Notes: generated by a model not told the origin, from the sequence alone. DNA of 64,000 nucleotides from Butyrivibrio proteoclasticus (GCF_900115735.1 NZ_FOXO01000021.1:1-64000), one strand, 5' to 3'; shown: positions 7,151 to 16,211, numbered from the stretch's first letter. Translations and numbers: made by a program.

Positions 7151-7957
7151 TTACCTAAACAGTAGTCTGCCAAATACAATTATAGACACAAGATATATAA
7201 CTAAAATCGCATAAGCAATTCTGTCTCTGTTCTGATAGATAAGCGGCTTCATCTTGGTTCTTCCCTCGCCGCCACGATAGCACCTTGCCTCCATAGCCAT
7301 AGCAAGGTCAAGAGCTCTTCTGAATGCAGATATAAAAAGAGGAACAAGTAAGGGCACAAGACTCTTAGCTCTGTTTATAAGTGAGCCGCTCTCAAAGTCA
7401 GCACCTCTTGCCATCTGTGCCTTCATGATCTTATCTGTCTCTTCCAAAAGAATCGGTATAAATCTGAGGGCAATTGACATCATCATTGCTATCTCGTGCA
7501 CCGGGACATGAAGAGCCTTAAGAGGTTTTAACACGCTTTCCAGGCCATCTGTAAGATTATTAGGCGTAGTTGTAAGTGTCATTATTGATGAGCCTGTTAT
7601 AAGAAAAACAAGCCTTATAGCCATCAAAATAGCAAGCCTCAGTCCCTCATAGGTGATCTTTATTTTCCATATGCTCACAATTGGCGTTCCGGGTGTCAAA
7701 ATCAGGTTAAACACCATAGTTATGACCAAAAGGAAAAAGATAGTCTTCATTCCTCTGAACATAAACTTGACAGGAACATTTGAAAGTGCAATGCATGCTC
7801 CTAAAAATACAGCAGCAATAACATATCCCCACACATTTTTTACAAGAAAAAGAGAAATGATAAACGCAAATGTCGCCACCAGCTTAACCCTTGGATCAAG
7901 TCTGTGTATCACCGAGTCTGTTCTATAATATTGTCCAAGCGTAATGTCTCTTAACAT
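7151..7957 (-). CDS. ecfT: Energy-coupling factor transporter transmembrane protein EcfT
   Basis: EcfT is the membrane scaffold of the shared ECF module that energises vitamin uptake through interchangeable S components. This 268-residue protein has a hydrophobic N-terminal half with several membrane helices. It also carries the two coupling segments typical of the family, MARGADFES and MEARCYRGGEGR, whose Ala-Arg pairs contact the ATPases. Its start overlaps the end of ecfA2 by 7 bases, so the two are translationally coupled. No S component gene lies beside it, so this is a group II (shared) module that serves S proteins encoded elsewhere. Confidence 0.95.
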   Translation of the reverse strand: MLRDITLGQYYRTDSVIHRLDPRVKLVATFAFIISLFLVKNVWGYVIAAVFLGACIALSNVPVKFMFRGMKTIFFLLVITMVFNLILTPGTPIVSIWKIKITYEGLRLAILMAIRLVFLITGSSIMTLTTTPNNLTDGLESVLKPLKALHVPVHEIAMMMSIALRFIPILLEETDKIMKAQMARGADFESGSLINRAKSLVPLLVPLFISAFRRALDLAMAMEARCYRGGEGRTKMKPLIYQNRDRIAYAILVIYLVSIIVFGRLLFR

Positions 7958-8802
7958 TTTCCAAACACCTTAAGTATCTCATTTTTGGCTTCCTCAATAG
8001 TGGTAGCCTCTGTATCAACATCAAATCCTGCCGACTTTAATTCCTGCATCACATAAGTAACGGTAGGAGCTGACAGGCCTATTTCTTCAAGTTCTTTATA
8101 GTGCTTAAATACTGCCTTGGGTTCACCATCAAAGGTTACTTTTCCCTTGTTCATTACAATTATTCGCTGAACATAATCCGCTACATCATCCATACTGTGG
8201 CTTACAAGAATAACTGTAATGCCCATCTCCTTGTGTAGCTTAGAAATTAGTCCCAGTATATCTTCACGCCCCTTGGGATCAAGCCCGGCTGTAGGTTCAT
8301 CAAGAATAAGCACTTCTGGCTTCATGGCAAGTACTCCTGCAATTGCCACACGCCTCTTTTGTCCACCTGAGAGGTCAAAGGGTGACTGATAAAAATACTC
8401 ATCATCAAAGCCAACCTGTTTTAAAGCCTCGTAAGCTCTAAGCTCCACCTCTTTTTGCGGAAGTCCCAGGTTCTTAGGTCCAAAACACACATCCTTAAAG
8501 CAATCCATCTCAAAAAGCTGATGTTCAGGATATTGAAACACAAGACCAACCTTGGCTCTTAAAGCTTTTTTATCAAAATCAGCATCAAAAATGTCTTTTC
8601 CATCAAAGTAAACATTGCCGCTTGTAGGCTTAATAAGTCCGTTCATGTGCTGAATAAGCGTAGACTTTCCTGATCCGGTATGACCAATAAGCCCGATAAA
8701 CTGTCCCTTGGGAATCTCAAGATTGACGTCTATCAGTGCTGCATGAGCCATGGCAGTGTCTTCATCATATATGAAATTAACATGATCAAGTATAATCGAC
8801 AT
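7951..8802 (-). CDS. ecfA2: ECF transporter ATP-binding protein EcfA2
   Basis: Second of the two ATPases of the ECF module. It carries Walker A GHTGSGKST, the signature LSGGQKRRVAIAG and Walker B VLILDEPTAGLD. Its 283 residues match the EcfA2 (EcfA') family, whose C-terminal extension mediates dimerisation with EcfA1. It lies 58 bases after ecfA1 and overlaps ecfT. The ribosome binding site before the ATG at 8802 is weak, so translation may depend on coupling or on the upstream AT-rich leader. Confidence 0.95.
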   Translation of the reverse strand: MSIILDHVNFIYDEDTAMAHAALIDVNLEIPKGQFIGLIGHTGSGKSTLIQHMNGLIKPTSGNVYFDGKDIFDADFDKKALRAKVGLVFQYPEHQLFEMDCFKDVCFGPKNLGLPQKEVELRAYEALKQVGFDDEYFYQSPFDLSGGQKRRVAIAGVLAMKPEVLILDEPTAGLDPKGREDILGLISKLHKEMGITVILVSHSMDDVADYVQRIIVMNKGKVTFDGEPKAVFKHYKELEEIGLSAPTVTYVMQELKSAGFDVDTEATTIEEAKNEILKVFGKC

Positions 8803-8860
8803 AGTTATATGTTTCTCTCATTCTCTGATTATTAAAAAGAGTTTATTAGTAATATAAATG

Positions 8861-9718
8861 TCAACTCTGTCCGTATTTCAGTTTTTTCAATTCATCAACA
8901 AGTTCTTCTCTCGAAAGTATTCCATCAGGAAGAGGCAAACCGCTCTTTTTAAGTTCATGTGCCAAAAGAGTAACCTGCGGAACCCCCAATCGAAGCTCTT
9001 TTAACTTATCAACCTGTGAAAAAATCTCCCTTGGTGTTCCCTGCATTTCTATATGGCCGCCATCCATAACAAAGACCTTGTCGGCATATATTACTTCTTC
9101 CATATAGTGTGTAATAAGTATTATGGTTATTCCTTCAACGCTATTAAGCGCTCTTGCGGCCCTGATAACATCCTTACGGCCGTTAGGATCAAGCATGGCT
9201 GTAGGCTCGTCAAAAATAATGCACTTGGGATGCATCGCTATTACACCTGCTATGGACACTCGCTGTTTCTGACCGCCAGAGAGATGATTGGGCGACGACT
9301 TTCTAAACTTAAGCATGCCCACCGTACGAAGGCTCTCTTCTACCCTTTCCCATATCTCATCTGTCGGAACTCCCATATTTTCAGGTCCGAATCCAACATC
9401 CTCTTCCACAACCTGCCCGATTATCTGATTATCCGGGTTTTGGAATACCATTCCTGCTTCCTGTCTGATATCCCAAAGATGTGACTCGTCCTCAGTATTC
9501 ATGCCATCTACAAATACCTGGCCTTCTGTAGGATATAAAAGCGCATTAAAATGCTTGGCCAGGGTAGATTTACCAGAGCCATTATGTCCGAGAATGGCAA
9601 TAAACTGCCCGGGCTTTATATCAAGGTTAACATTATCAATTGCCCTTGTAATGCCCTCAACATTGCCTTCTTCATCTCTTCTAATATATTCAAATACAAG
9701 ATTATCAGTACGTATCAT
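8861..9718 (-). CDS. ecfA1: ECF transporter ATP-binding protein EcfA1
   Basis: First ATPase of the ECF module, 285 residues, with Walker A GHNGSGKST, Q-loop FQNPDNQ, signature LSGGQKQRVSIAG and Walker B CIIFDEPTAMLD. The N-terminal insertion (RRDEEGNVEGITRA) between the first strands is typical of EcfA1. It opens the ecfA1-ecfA2-ecfT-truA run. In most Firmicutes this run follows rplQ directly; here an M15 peptidase on the other strand and a hairpin-rich gap stand between them, so ecfA1 must have its own promoter in 9719-9794. I could not define clear -35/-10 boxes. Confidence 0.95.
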   Translation of the reverse strand: MIRTDNLVFEYIRRDEEGNVEGITRAIDNVNLDIKPGQFIAILGHNGSGKSTLAKHFNALLYPTEGQVFVDGMNTEDESHLWDIRQEAGMVFQNPDNQIIGQVVEEDVGFGPENMGVPTDEIWERVEESLRTVGMLKFRKSSPNHLSGGQKQRVSIAGVIAMHPKCIIFDEPTAMLDPNGRKDVIRAARALNSVEGITIILITHYMEEVIYADKVFVMDGGHIEMQGTPREIFSQVDKLKELRLGVPQVTLLAHELKKSGLPLPDGILSREELVDELKKLKYGQS

Positions 9719-9745
9719 GTTTTTTACCTACCATACTGCAACAGT

Positions 9746-9763
9746 ATATCACAAATGTGATAT
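9746..9763. promoter_or_regulatory. Perfect 18-bp palindrome between ecfA1 and the M15 peptidase
   Basis: ATATCACA-AA-TGTGATAT lies in the 76-base divergent region between ecfA1 and the peptidase gene. A TATTAT -10-like box for the plus strand follows at 9772-9777 without a good -35. The palindrome would overlap the -35 region, as an operator would. The arms resemble the TGTGA half-site of CRP/FNR-family proteins; the binding protein is unknown. Confidence 0.5.
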
Positions 9764-9794
9764 CATTTATGTATTATATGCGAGGTTTATTCAA

Positions 9795-10739
9795 ATGAAC
9801 AAGAAATATTTAAAAGATTTTGCTTTTTTAGCCGGGGTTATCATATGCTGCGCAATTGCAGCTAGAGTGCTTGCCAGAGGTGAAACTTTGGAAGAATATG
9901 CACAAAAAAATGACATAATTCCTGAATCCTCCGAAGTTGCTTCAACAGGTGCGGAGACTTCAAGCACTGATGAATCCTCTTCATTCATTTCGTCAAAAGA
10001 ACTTATTACTACCTATGGAACATACACTGCAAATCAGTCATCAAATGAGGAATCAGTCATTTCTTCTAAAAATTCTAATAAGGAAGCATCTTTAATATCA
10101 TCATTGGAAAATACACAGACTCTGTCAGATGCTTTATCAAGCACATTTATATATAAAGATGGTTTTTGCTATGAACCAATTTCAAATGAGATCTTTAAAA
10201 GAATTTCGGGGATTTCTTATCCGGTAGACTGTTCAGTACCATTAGATGATCTCAGGTATCTCAGCCTCTTATACAATGACTTTAACGGGGATACCCAGAC
10301 AGGTGAGATGATCTGTAACAAAGCCGTAGCAAAGGATTTATTGGAAATATTCTATGAATTATATCAAAACGGTTACCAGATTGAGAGCATTAAGCTCATT
10401 GACGAGTTTGACGGAGATGATACCTCATCAATGCTTGCCAATAACACTTCCTGTTTTAACTACCGTGTAGTTGAAGGTACAACAAGACTTTCCAATCATG
10501 CAAAAGGGCTTGCTGTAGATTTAAATCCTTTTTATAACCCTTATATCACATACAATAAAGATGGTTCTATAAATATATCACCAGAAGGAAGTGAAGCTTA
10601 CGCAGACAGAAGTTCCAATTTTCCATATAAGATTGATGAAAATGACCTTGCCTATAAACTTTTTAAAGAGCATGGTTTTACATGGGGCGGCAACTGGAAT
10701 TCAGTAAAAGACTATCAACACTTTGAGCGTTCAAAATGA
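9795..10739 (+). CDS. M15-family D-Ala-D-Ala carboxypeptidase-like protein (VanY-type), membrane anchored
   Basis: A 314-residue cell-envelope hydrolase. A single N-terminal membrane helix (about 9-27) is followed by a Ser/Glu-rich linker (about 40-110) and a peptidase M15 domain (about 130-314). Zinc ligands of the family are visible: H235 and D242 in SNHAKGLAVDLNP and H309 in DYQHFE. Such enzymes trim D-Ala from peptidoglycan stem peptides or cut cross-links outside the membrane. The frame is open further upstream into ecfA1, but the ATG at 9795 has a CGAGG ribosome binding site and opens directly on the signal anchor. It is an insertion, on the opposite strand, into the usual rplQ-ecfA1 junction. 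Confidence 0.88.
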   Translation: MNKKYLKDFAFLAGVIICCAIAARVLARGETLEEYAQKNDIIPESSEVASTGAETSSTDESSSFISSKELITTYGTYTANQSSNEESVISSKNSNKEASLISSLENTQTLSDALSSTFIYKDGFCYEPISNEIFKRISGISYPVDCSVPLDDLRYLSLLYNDFNGDTQTGEMICNKAVAKDLLEIFYELYQNGYQIESIKLIDEFDGDDTSSMLANNTSCFNYRVVEGTTRLSNHAKGLAVDLNPFYNPYITYNKDGSINISPEGSEAYADRSSNFPYKIDENDLAYKLFKEHGFTWGGNWNSVKDYQHFERSK

Positions 10740-10751
10740 GCCATGCGCAAG

Positions 10752-10808
10752 AAAAAATAGACTATAGACGTTGAAAGTTTACTTTCATAAGGCTATAGTC
10801 TATTTTTT
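10752..10808. terminator. Terminator after the M15 peptidase gene
   Basis: A perfect 16-bp stem, AAAAAATAGACTATAG (10752-10767) with its complement (10793-10808), and a 25-base loop. T runs on both strands make it potentially bidirectional. It lies 12 bases past the peptidase stop codon. Confidence 0.85.
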
Positions 10809-10813
10809 ATGGA

Positions 10814-10945
10814 TACGGCGAATGCCGTACAACGAGGAATTTTGCATAGCAAAATTTCGAGTGGAACGCATGTCTCACAAAATTCACACACCAGACTCGG
10901 AACCGCTTCGCTTGTTCCTCGTTGACGCGGCAGTCGCCGCATCAA
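10814..10945. repeat. Intergenic cluster of short perfect hairpins
   Basis: Between two terminators lie TACGGC/GCCGTA (10814-10819 and 10824-10829), AATTTTGC/GCAAAATT (10838-10845 and 10849-10856), GGAAC/GTTCC and GCGGC/GCCGC. No gene is visible. The stretch is locally richer in GC than its flanks. It may be a degenerate small mobile element or a structured RNA; the function is unknown. Confidence 0.5.
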
Positions 10946-10950
10946 CTGAA

Positions 10951-10998
10951 ATAAAAAGAGAGAGTTTATCAGATGCAAGCATCCATAAACTCTCTCTT
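10951..10998 (-). terminator. Rho-independent terminator of the rpmJ-rplQ operon
   Basis: On the minus strand a stem of 13-14 bp (AGAGAGAGTTTAT at 10957-10969 with 10985-10997), with an inner GATGC/GCATC pairing, runs straight into TTTTTATTT. It sits 28 bases after the rplQ stop and ends the alpha operon. Confidence 0.9.
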
Positions 10999-11025
10999 AT
11001 CATTTCATCTGGCGTGGCTCGTTGC

Positions 11026-11562
11026 TCACACAAGCTCTAATACAACCATCATTGCTGCGTCACCTTTTCTCTGACCAATCTTGATGATTCTTGTGTATCC
11101 ACCCTTACGGTCTGCATACTTAGGACCATACTCATCGAAAAGTTTTGCTACAAGATCGATTTCCTTTGTGTTTCTCTTTCTTCCCTTGTTCTCCTGTGGA
11201 ACTTCAACTACAGGATAAAGAGTCTTGAGAAGCTGTCTTCTTGCGTGCATACGTGAAGGCATATCTTTCTTGATTTCCTTCTTAACTGTTGTATACTTTG
11301 TAACCTTCTTGCCATCAACAACTTCTTTTACTCTTCTGCCATCTTTGTCCTTCTCAGGAACTTTGCAGTCAACTGTAAGTGACTCAAAGTTGTCCTTCTC
11401 TTTAGCTGCAAGAGTGATCATAGGCTCTACGATCTTCTTGATTTCTTTTGCTCTTGCTTCTGTAGTAATGATCTTACCATTGTAAAGAAGTGCTGTTACC
11501 TGGTTACGAAGAAGTGCTCTTCTAGGTTTTGTTGCTTTTCCAAGCTTTCTGTACATTGCCAT
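11026..11562 (-). CDS. rplQ: 50S ribosomal protein L17 with large insertion
   Basis: L17 sits at the peptide exit tunnel of the 50S subunit. The family core is present at both ends: [19 protein letters not shown] at the start, and [11 protein letters not shown] followed by [10 protein letters not shown] at the end. The protein is 178 residues against 115-130 in most bacteria. About 50 extra charged, Lys-rich residues (about 54-104) and a shorter second insert (about 117-133) separate the halves. Similar long L17 forms are known to me from Lachnospiraceae. A frameshift is unlikely, since both halves are in one frame. It is last in the alpha operon, 162 bases after rpoA, and a strong terminator follows. 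Confidence 0.95.
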   Translation of the reverse strand: MAMYRKLGKATKPRRALLRNQVTALLYNGKIITTEARAKEIKKIVEPMITLAAKEKDNFESLTVDCKVPEKDKDGRRVKEVVDGKKVTKYTTVKKEIKKDMPSRMHARRQLLKTLYPVVEVPQENKGRKRNTKEIDLVAKLFDEYGPKYADRKGGYTRIIKIGQRKGDAAMMVVLELV

Positions 11563-11724
11563 TGTTTTAATTCCTTTCTCATCTGCCGGTTTCCCCTGCC
11601 AGTTAACATGAGGAAATGCCCATCGGTCTTACTTTCCAGATGCTGTAAATGTTACATATGAGAACCCGGATCAGTACACATCGGCTTTATCTGATCCGGA
11701 TATTCATTTTAATGATATTAGTAA

Positions 11725-12681
11725 TTATTCGCCATCTGCTCTGAGTGAAAGTCCAAGCTCGTCAAGCTTTGCAAGAACTTCCTCAAGTGACTTACGGCCA
11801 AGATTACGAACCTTCATCATATCATCAGGAGTCTTGTTAGCAAGTTCCTGAACTGTATTGATTCCAGCTCTCTTGAGGCAGTTAAATGAACGAACTGAAA
11901 GTTCAAGTTCATCAATTGACATCTCAAGAACCTTACCCTTCTCATCATCTTCCTTCTCTACCATAACTTCTGCAGTCTTGGCATTCTCTGAAAGATCGAT
12001 GAAGAGGCTAAGATGCTCTGAAAGAACCTTTGCAGCAAGGCTTACAGCCTCATCCGGAGCAAGTGTTCCATCAGTGTGAACATCAAGTGTAAGCTTATCA
12101 AAATCAGTAACCTGACCTACACGAGTATTCTCAACAGTTACGTTAACTCTCTCTACAGGAGTGTAGATAGAATCGATAGCGATAACACCGATTGGAAGAT
12201 CGCCAGTCTTATTCTTATCTGAGCTTACATAACCTCTTCCCTTTGTGATAGTAAGCTCCATATAAAGCTTAGCATCTTTTCCGGAAAGTGTAGCGATTAC
12301 CTGATCAGGATTCATGATCTCTATATCCTGATCTACCTGAATATCAGAAGCTTTCACAACACCTTCACCATTGAACTCTATATAAGCAGTCTTTGGTTCA
12401 TTTGTGTCAGAAGAATTCTTAATTGAAAGATTCTTAATATTCATAATGATCTCAGTTACATCTTCCTTAACACCAGGAATAGAACTGAACTCATGCAGAA
12501 CGCCTTCAATCTTAACCTGGCTCACTGCTGCTCCAGGTAATGAAGAGAGCATAATCCTGCGAAGGGAATTGCCCAGTGTAATACCGTATCCTCTCTCAAG
12601 AGGCTCTACTACGAATTTACCATACTTCTTATCATCTGAGATTTCAGCAACTTCAATATTTGGTCTTTCAAAATCAAACAC
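11725..12681 (-). CDS. rpoA: DNA-directed RNA polymerase subunit alpha
   Basis: The 318-residue alpha subunit. The N-terminal domain (about 1-230), with the [21 protein letters not shown] motif, dimerises and assembles the polymerase. The C-terminal domain (about 255-312, [27 protein letters not shown]) contacts UP elements and activators. The start is a GTG at 12681 with AAGGAGGG 7 bases upstream. It lies between rpsD and rplQ as in the classical alpha operon. Here that operon is driven from the promoter before rpmJ rather than from the spc operon. Confidence 0.97.
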   Translation of the reverse strand: MFDFERPNIEVAEISDDKKYGKFVVEPLERGYGITLGNSLRRIMLSSLPGAAVSQVKIEGVLHEFSSIPGVKEDVTEIIMNIKNLSIKNSSDTNEPKTAYIEFNGEGVVKASDIQVDQDIEIMNPDQVIATLSGKDAKLYMELTITKGRGYVSSDKNKTGDLPIGVIAIDSIYTPVERVNVTVENTRVGQVTDFDKLTLDVHTDGTLAPDEAVSLAAKVLSEHLSLFIDLSENAKTAEVMVEKEDDEKGKVLEMSIDELELSVRSFNCLKRAGINTVQELANKTPDDMMKVRNLGRKSLEEVLAKLDELGLSLRADGE

Positions 12682-12726
12682 TGATATACCCTCCTTAAGT
12701 GGTTTGTTAACAAGTTAATTATATCA

Positions 12727-13320
12727 TTATTTTGAGTACAACTCGACGATAAGCATCTCGTCAACTGGTACATCAATAACTTCTCTTGAAGGAAGTTCTT
12801 TAACTGTACCCTTAAGGCCTTCCTTGTTAACATCAAGCCATTCAGGAACAAGTCTTCCTGCTGTGATCTCTGAAATATCCTTGAATCTCTGAATATTTTT
12901 AGCTGCTTCTTTAACTTCGATTACATCACCAGCTTTGATAAGGTATGAAGGGATGTTGATCATTTTTCCATTAACTGTGATGAATTTATGAAGAACAACC
13001 TGTCTAGCTTCTCTTCTTGTTCTAGCGAATCCCATTCTGAAGATTACGTTATCAAGTCTGCTCTCAAGAATTGTCATAAGGTTTGAACCTGTCTGACCCT
13101 TCATTCTGTCAGCACGAACATAATAATTTCTGAAAGGCTTCTCAAGAACGCCATAGATAAATTTAGCCTTCTGCTTCTCTCGGAGCTGAAGTCCATACTC
13201 GCTCATTTTCTTACCAGCTCTAGCTGATGTTCTCTTGGATTTCTTGTCATATCCAAGAAATGTTGGATCCAAATCAAGTGATCTGCATCTCTTTAATACG
13301 GGAACTCTGTTTACTGCCAT
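12727..13320 (-). CDS. rpsD: 30S ribosomal protein S4
   Basis: A primary 16S rRNA-binding protein, 197 residues. It has an S4 RNA-binding domain at about 90-150 (SRLDNVIFRMGFARTRREAR, VVLHKFITVNG). The N-terminal region has a single Cys (C12) rather than the four-Cys zinc site, so it is the zinc-independent C- form. It lies between rpsK (141 bases upstream) and rpoA. In other bacteria S4 represses its own operon; the long gap before it could hold such a site, but none is proven. Confidence 0.97.
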   Translation of the reverse strand: MAVNRVPVLKRCRSLDLDPTFLGYDKKSKRTSARAGKKMSEYGLQLREKQKAKFIYGVLEKPFRNYYVRADRMKGQTGSNLMTILESRLDNVIFRMGFARTRREARQVVLHKFITVNGKMINIPSYLIKAGDVIEVKEAAKNIQRFKDISEITAGRLVPEWLDVNKEGLKGTVKELPSREVIDVPVDEMLIVELYSK

Positions 13321-13460
13321 TTTTTGGCTCCTTTCTTTTCCTCAGAATATTTTCACATTCTGATGTTGTTTACAGTGTTATGCACCTTCGTCCAACGAGT
13401 TATTGTTTACATTTATATATGCACAAATAACTGCTTATAATCGCGATTCAAAACCAACGA

Positions 13461-13871
13461 TTATACTCTACGACGCTTAGGTGGGCGGCATCCGTTATGT
13501 GGTACAGGTGTTACATCTGTGATAGATGTAACTGTAAGGCCGCTTGCAGCAAGAGCTCTGATAGCAGCTTCTCTTCCTGATCCTGGTCCCTTAACGAATA
13601 CATCAACAGTCTTAAGGCCATGTACAAGTGCAGCCTTAGTTGCTGTTTCTGCAGCTACCTGTGCAGCATAAGGAGTAGATTTCCTTGAACCCTTAAATCC
13701 CAGACCGCCGGCACTTGCCCAGCTAAGAGCGTTTCCTGCAGCATCTGTCAATGTAACGATTGTGTTATTGAAAGATGACTGGATATGTGCCTGTCCGTGT
13801 TCAACGTTTTTCTTGACACGCTTTTTTGCAGCTGCCTTCTTTGCAGCTGTAGCTGATTTCTGATTTGCCAT
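13461..13871 (-). CDS. rpsK: 30S ribosomal protein S11
   Basis: A platform protein of the 30S subunit next to the mRNA exit, 136 residues. The basic Ala/Lys-rich N terminus is followed by the family core ([20 protein letters not shown]), [11 protein letters not shown] and the C-terminal [11 protein letters not shown]. Its stop codon overlaps the 3' arm of a TATAATCG/CGATTATA inverted repeat (13436-13443 with 13458-13465), which may stabilise the mRNA end or slow ribosomes before rpsD. Confidence 0.97.
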   Translation of the reverse strand: MANQKSATAAKKAAAKKRVKKNVEHGQAHIQSSFNNTIVTLTDAAGNALSWASAGGLGFKGSRKSTPYAAQVAAETATKAALVHGLKTVDVFVKGPGSGREAAIRALAASGLTVTSITDVTPVPHNGCRPPKRRRV

Positions 13872-13971
13872 TTTAAACTAACCTACTTTCTTCCTATAAA
13901 TACTAGTTATAATGTTACTTATGAATTCGCCATGCACAAATTCAACTGGTCCCAATAGCCTCTGGAAAGAA

Positions 13972-14340
13972 TTACTTCTTCTTATTAGCGATTGTTCTCT
14001 TTGGTCCTTTTCTTGTTCTTGCATTTGTCTTAGTTCTCTGACCACGGCAAGGAAGTCCTCTTCTGTGACGCATTCCTCTGAAGCATCCGATCTCAGTGAG
14101 TCTCTTGATGTTCATAGCAACTTCTCTTCTAAGGTCACCCTCTACTTCGTAGTCGTTACCGATAATCTCGGCAATTTTCTTTACTTCTTCGTCTGTAAGA
14201 TCGCGAACACGTGTGTCCGGATTTACTTTTGCTGCTTCAAGAATCTTGTTTGAGCTTGTTCTACCGATACCGTAGATATATGTCAAACCGATCTCTACTC
14301 GCTTATCTCTAGGTAAATCTACACCTGCAATACGAGCCAT
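13972..14340 (-). CDS. rpsM: 30S ribosomal protein S13
   Basis: A head protein of the 30S subunit that bridges to L5 and contacts P-site tRNA; 122 residues. It shows the N-terminal [20 protein letters not shown], the helix-hairpin segment [11 protein letters not shown], and the basic tail [17 protein letters not shown]. It follows rpmJ in the alpha operon, 189 bases after the rpmJ stop, and a spacer of 100 bases separates it from rpsK. Both gaps lack other genes. Confidence 0.97.
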   Translation of the reverse strand: MARIAGVDLPRDKRVEIGLTYIYGIGRTSSNKILEAAKVNPDTRVRDLTDEEVKKIAEIIGNDYEVEGDLRREVAMNIKRLTEIGCFRGMRHRRGLPCRGQRTKTNARTRKGPKRTIANKKK

Positions 14341-14529
14341 TTTAATTCCTCCATTTACAAATAAAAAATAGTTTAATGAGAAGCTTTACTCCTCTTGCCC
14401 CGGACTTTTTTGCCAGAGCTGTTACTTGTTTGATTGGGGCATCTAACGCCCAACCGGACAGTACTTAATCCGATCTTTCCAATACTCAATTCATTATTGG
14501 TATCAAAAAGTAATCCGAAACGGCTCGAA

Positions 14530-14643
14530 TTAACCCTGTCTCTGTTTGTGCTTAGGGTTGTCACAGATAACTCTGATAACGCCCTTTCTCTTAATAACCT
14601 TGCACTTTTCGCACATAGGCTTAACAGAAGACCTAACTTTCAT
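14530..14643 (-). CDS. rpmJ: 50S ribosomal protein L36
   Basis: A 37-residue zinc-ribbon protein found by direct translation. It begins [18 protein letters not shown] and ends NPKHKQRQG, with ligands C11, C14, C27 and H32, so it is the zinc-containing form. AAAGGAG lies 5 bases before the ATG. It is the first gene of the rpmJ-rpsM-rpsK-rpsD-rpoA-rplQ unit. In most Firmicutes it directly follows infA; here about 2.8 kb with two unrelated genes intervene, and it has its own promoter. Confidence 0.97.
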   Translation of the reverse strand: MKVRSSVKPMCEKCKVIKRKGVIRVICDNPKHKQRQG

Positions 14644-14724
14644 TGTTTCTCCTTTCCTGCATGGTAACAGAATAATGCCCGAAAAAGGGCACAATTACCC
14701 CTTTTCCTAAAAAGACCATTTGAT

Positions 14725-14753
14725 ATCATAGCATATGTTTAATCAATAATCAA
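14725..14753 (-). promoter_or_regulatory. SigA promoter of the rpmJ (alpha) operon
   Basis: TTGATT (14748-14753), a 17-base spacer and TATGAT (14725-14730) on the minus strand; start near 14718. The 75-base leader holds two mutually exclusive pairings that share one CCC: GAAAAGGG with CCCTTTTTC, and TGCCC with GGGCA (about 14675-14703). The second is terminator-sized but lacks a clean T run. Confidence 0.75.
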
Positions 14754-14763
14754 CAGGTTTTTA

Positions 14764-14812
14764 CAAAAAAAATACCAGGATTTCGATAAATCTTTTTACC
14801 GAAATCCTGGTA
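14764..14812 (-). terminator. Rho-independent terminator of the uracil permease gene
   Basis: A perfect 13-bp stem (14800-14812 with 14773-14785) followed by eight Ts on the minus strand. It insulates rpmJ from the permease transcript. Confidence 0.92.
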
Positions 14813-14828
14813 CTATATTACTCGCTTA

Positions 14829-16211
14829 TCAGCCTGCTTCTTCGTGGTTATTGAAGCTTACTCCTCTATTGATGTCGCCCTTATGGTTAACACCAAAATC
14901 ATAATCGTTTCCAGGAAGTATTGCATTTAGCACTATTCCAAGAAGAGCTGCTATAGCAAGAGCTGTAAGCGTTACAGGAGTATTTCCGATTGCAAATGTG
15001 ATTCCATCAGAGAATCCCAGGCCTGATACAAGAATAACTGCTGCAACAATGAGATTTCTTGATTTTGTGAAATCAACCTTATTCTCTACTACGTTTCTGA
15101 CACCAATTGCTGAGATCATTCCATATAATATGAAGCTGATACCACCGATGATAGCTGTTGGCATTGTGCCGATGATATCTGAAATCTTTGGAATGAAGCT
15201 GACTACAATTGCATATCCAGCTGCAATTTCAACGACCTTTGGATCATAAACCTTTGAAAGCTCAAGAACACCTGTGTTCTCACCGTAAGTTGTGTTCGCA
15301 GGTCCTCCGAAAAGTCCTGCAACTGCTGTTGCAATTCCATCTCCAAAGAGTGTTCTGTGAAGACCCGGATCTTCAATAAAGCTCTTGCCTGTTGTAGCTG
15401 AAATAGCTGAGATATCACCAACGTGCTCCATCATAGTTGCAATTGCTATAGGAGCCATAACAAGAATTGCTGTAAGATCAAATTTTGCAAACTGGAAAGG
15501 TGGAAGTCCTATCCAATTTGCTGCAGCAACAGGTGCAAAATCAATAATTGCACTGCCATCTGCATTTGTAAAGCCTAACGCATTCATTATAAGGGCAACA
15601 CAGTAAGAAATAACAACGCCCATAAGTATAGGAATGATCTTGAACATTCCTTTACCCCAGATATTAAAGATAATTACTATTGAAAGTGCAACAAGAGCAA
15701 GAAACCAGTTTGCAGAAGCATTAGAAACAGCAGATGGTGCAAGTGAAAGTCCGATACAAATAATAATAGGGCCTGTAACTACAGGAGGAAGGAAATGCAT
15801 AACCTTCTTTACTCCCACGATTTTGATAACTACTGCAAGAATAAGATAAAGAAGCCCTGCAACAACAATACCACCACATGCATAAGGAAGTTTTTCTCCA
15901 TATGTCATATCAGCATATTTACCGGAATTTAAATTAGCTACGGTAGCAAAGCCACCAAGGAATGCGAATGATGATCCCAGAAAAGCGGGAACCTTGAATT
16001 TAGAAAAAAGATGAAACAGAAGTGTACCAATACCTGCAAAGAACAATGTAACCTGAACGGAAAGTCCTTCCCCATTAAAATAACCATTAACTAAAATTGG
16101 AACTAAAATTGTCGCTCCGAACATAGCAAACATATGCTGCAATCCCAAGAGCGCCATTTTGGGTTTCCCCAGAGTCGTGGCATCATAGATAGCCTGTCGT
16201 TTTTCTCCCAT
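14829..16211 (-). CDS. uraA: Uracil permease-like NCS2 transporter
   Basis: A 460-residue membrane protein of the nucleobase-cation symporter 2 family with about 14 membrane helices. The family motif GLQHMFAMFGATILVP lies at about 23-38, and GGPANTTYGENTG carries a conserved transport-site Glu. The short hydrophilic N terminus (MGEKRQAIYDATTLGKPKM) is uracil permease-like, so uracil is the likeliest substrate; xanthine or another base cannot be excluded. GGAGG-type spacing precedes the ATG, and a TATAAT box lies about 45 bases upstream without a good -35. I see no PyrR-type attenuator. Together with the divergent reductase it splits infA from rpmJ. Confidence 0.88.
   Translation of the reverse strand: MGEKRQAIYDATTLGKPKMALLGLQHMFAMFGATILVPILVNGYFNGEGLSVQVTLFFAGIGTLLFHLFSKFKVPAFLGSSFAFLGGFATVANLNSGKYADMTYGEKLPYACGGIVVAGLLYLILAVVIKIVGVKKVMHFLPPVVTGPIIICIGLSLAPSAVSNASANWFLALVALSIVIIFNIWGKGMFKIIPILMGVVISYCVALIMNALGFTNADGSAIIDFAPVAAANWIGLPPFQFAKFDLTAILVMAPIAIATMMEHVGDISAISATTGKSFIEDPGLHRTLFGDGIATAVAGLFGGPANTTYGENTGVLELSKVYDPKVVEIAAGYAIVVSFIPKISDIIGTMPTAIIGGISFILYGMISAIGVRNVVENKVDFTKSRNLIVAAVILVSGLGFSDGITFAIGNTPVTLTALAIAALLGIVLNAILPGNDYDFGVNHKGDINRGVSFNNHEEAG

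Noticed and set aside
9501..9794. Extended N terminus of the M15 peptidase reading back through ecfA1
   Set aside because: This part is antisense to ecfA1 and lacks a start signal; the ATG at 9795 with its own site begins a normal membrane anchor.
14373..14564. 63-residue minus-strand frame between rpsM and rpmJ
   Set aside because: It overlaps the end of rpmJ in another frame, has no ribosome binding site, and its product resembles no family. The true gene is rpmJ at 14530-14643.
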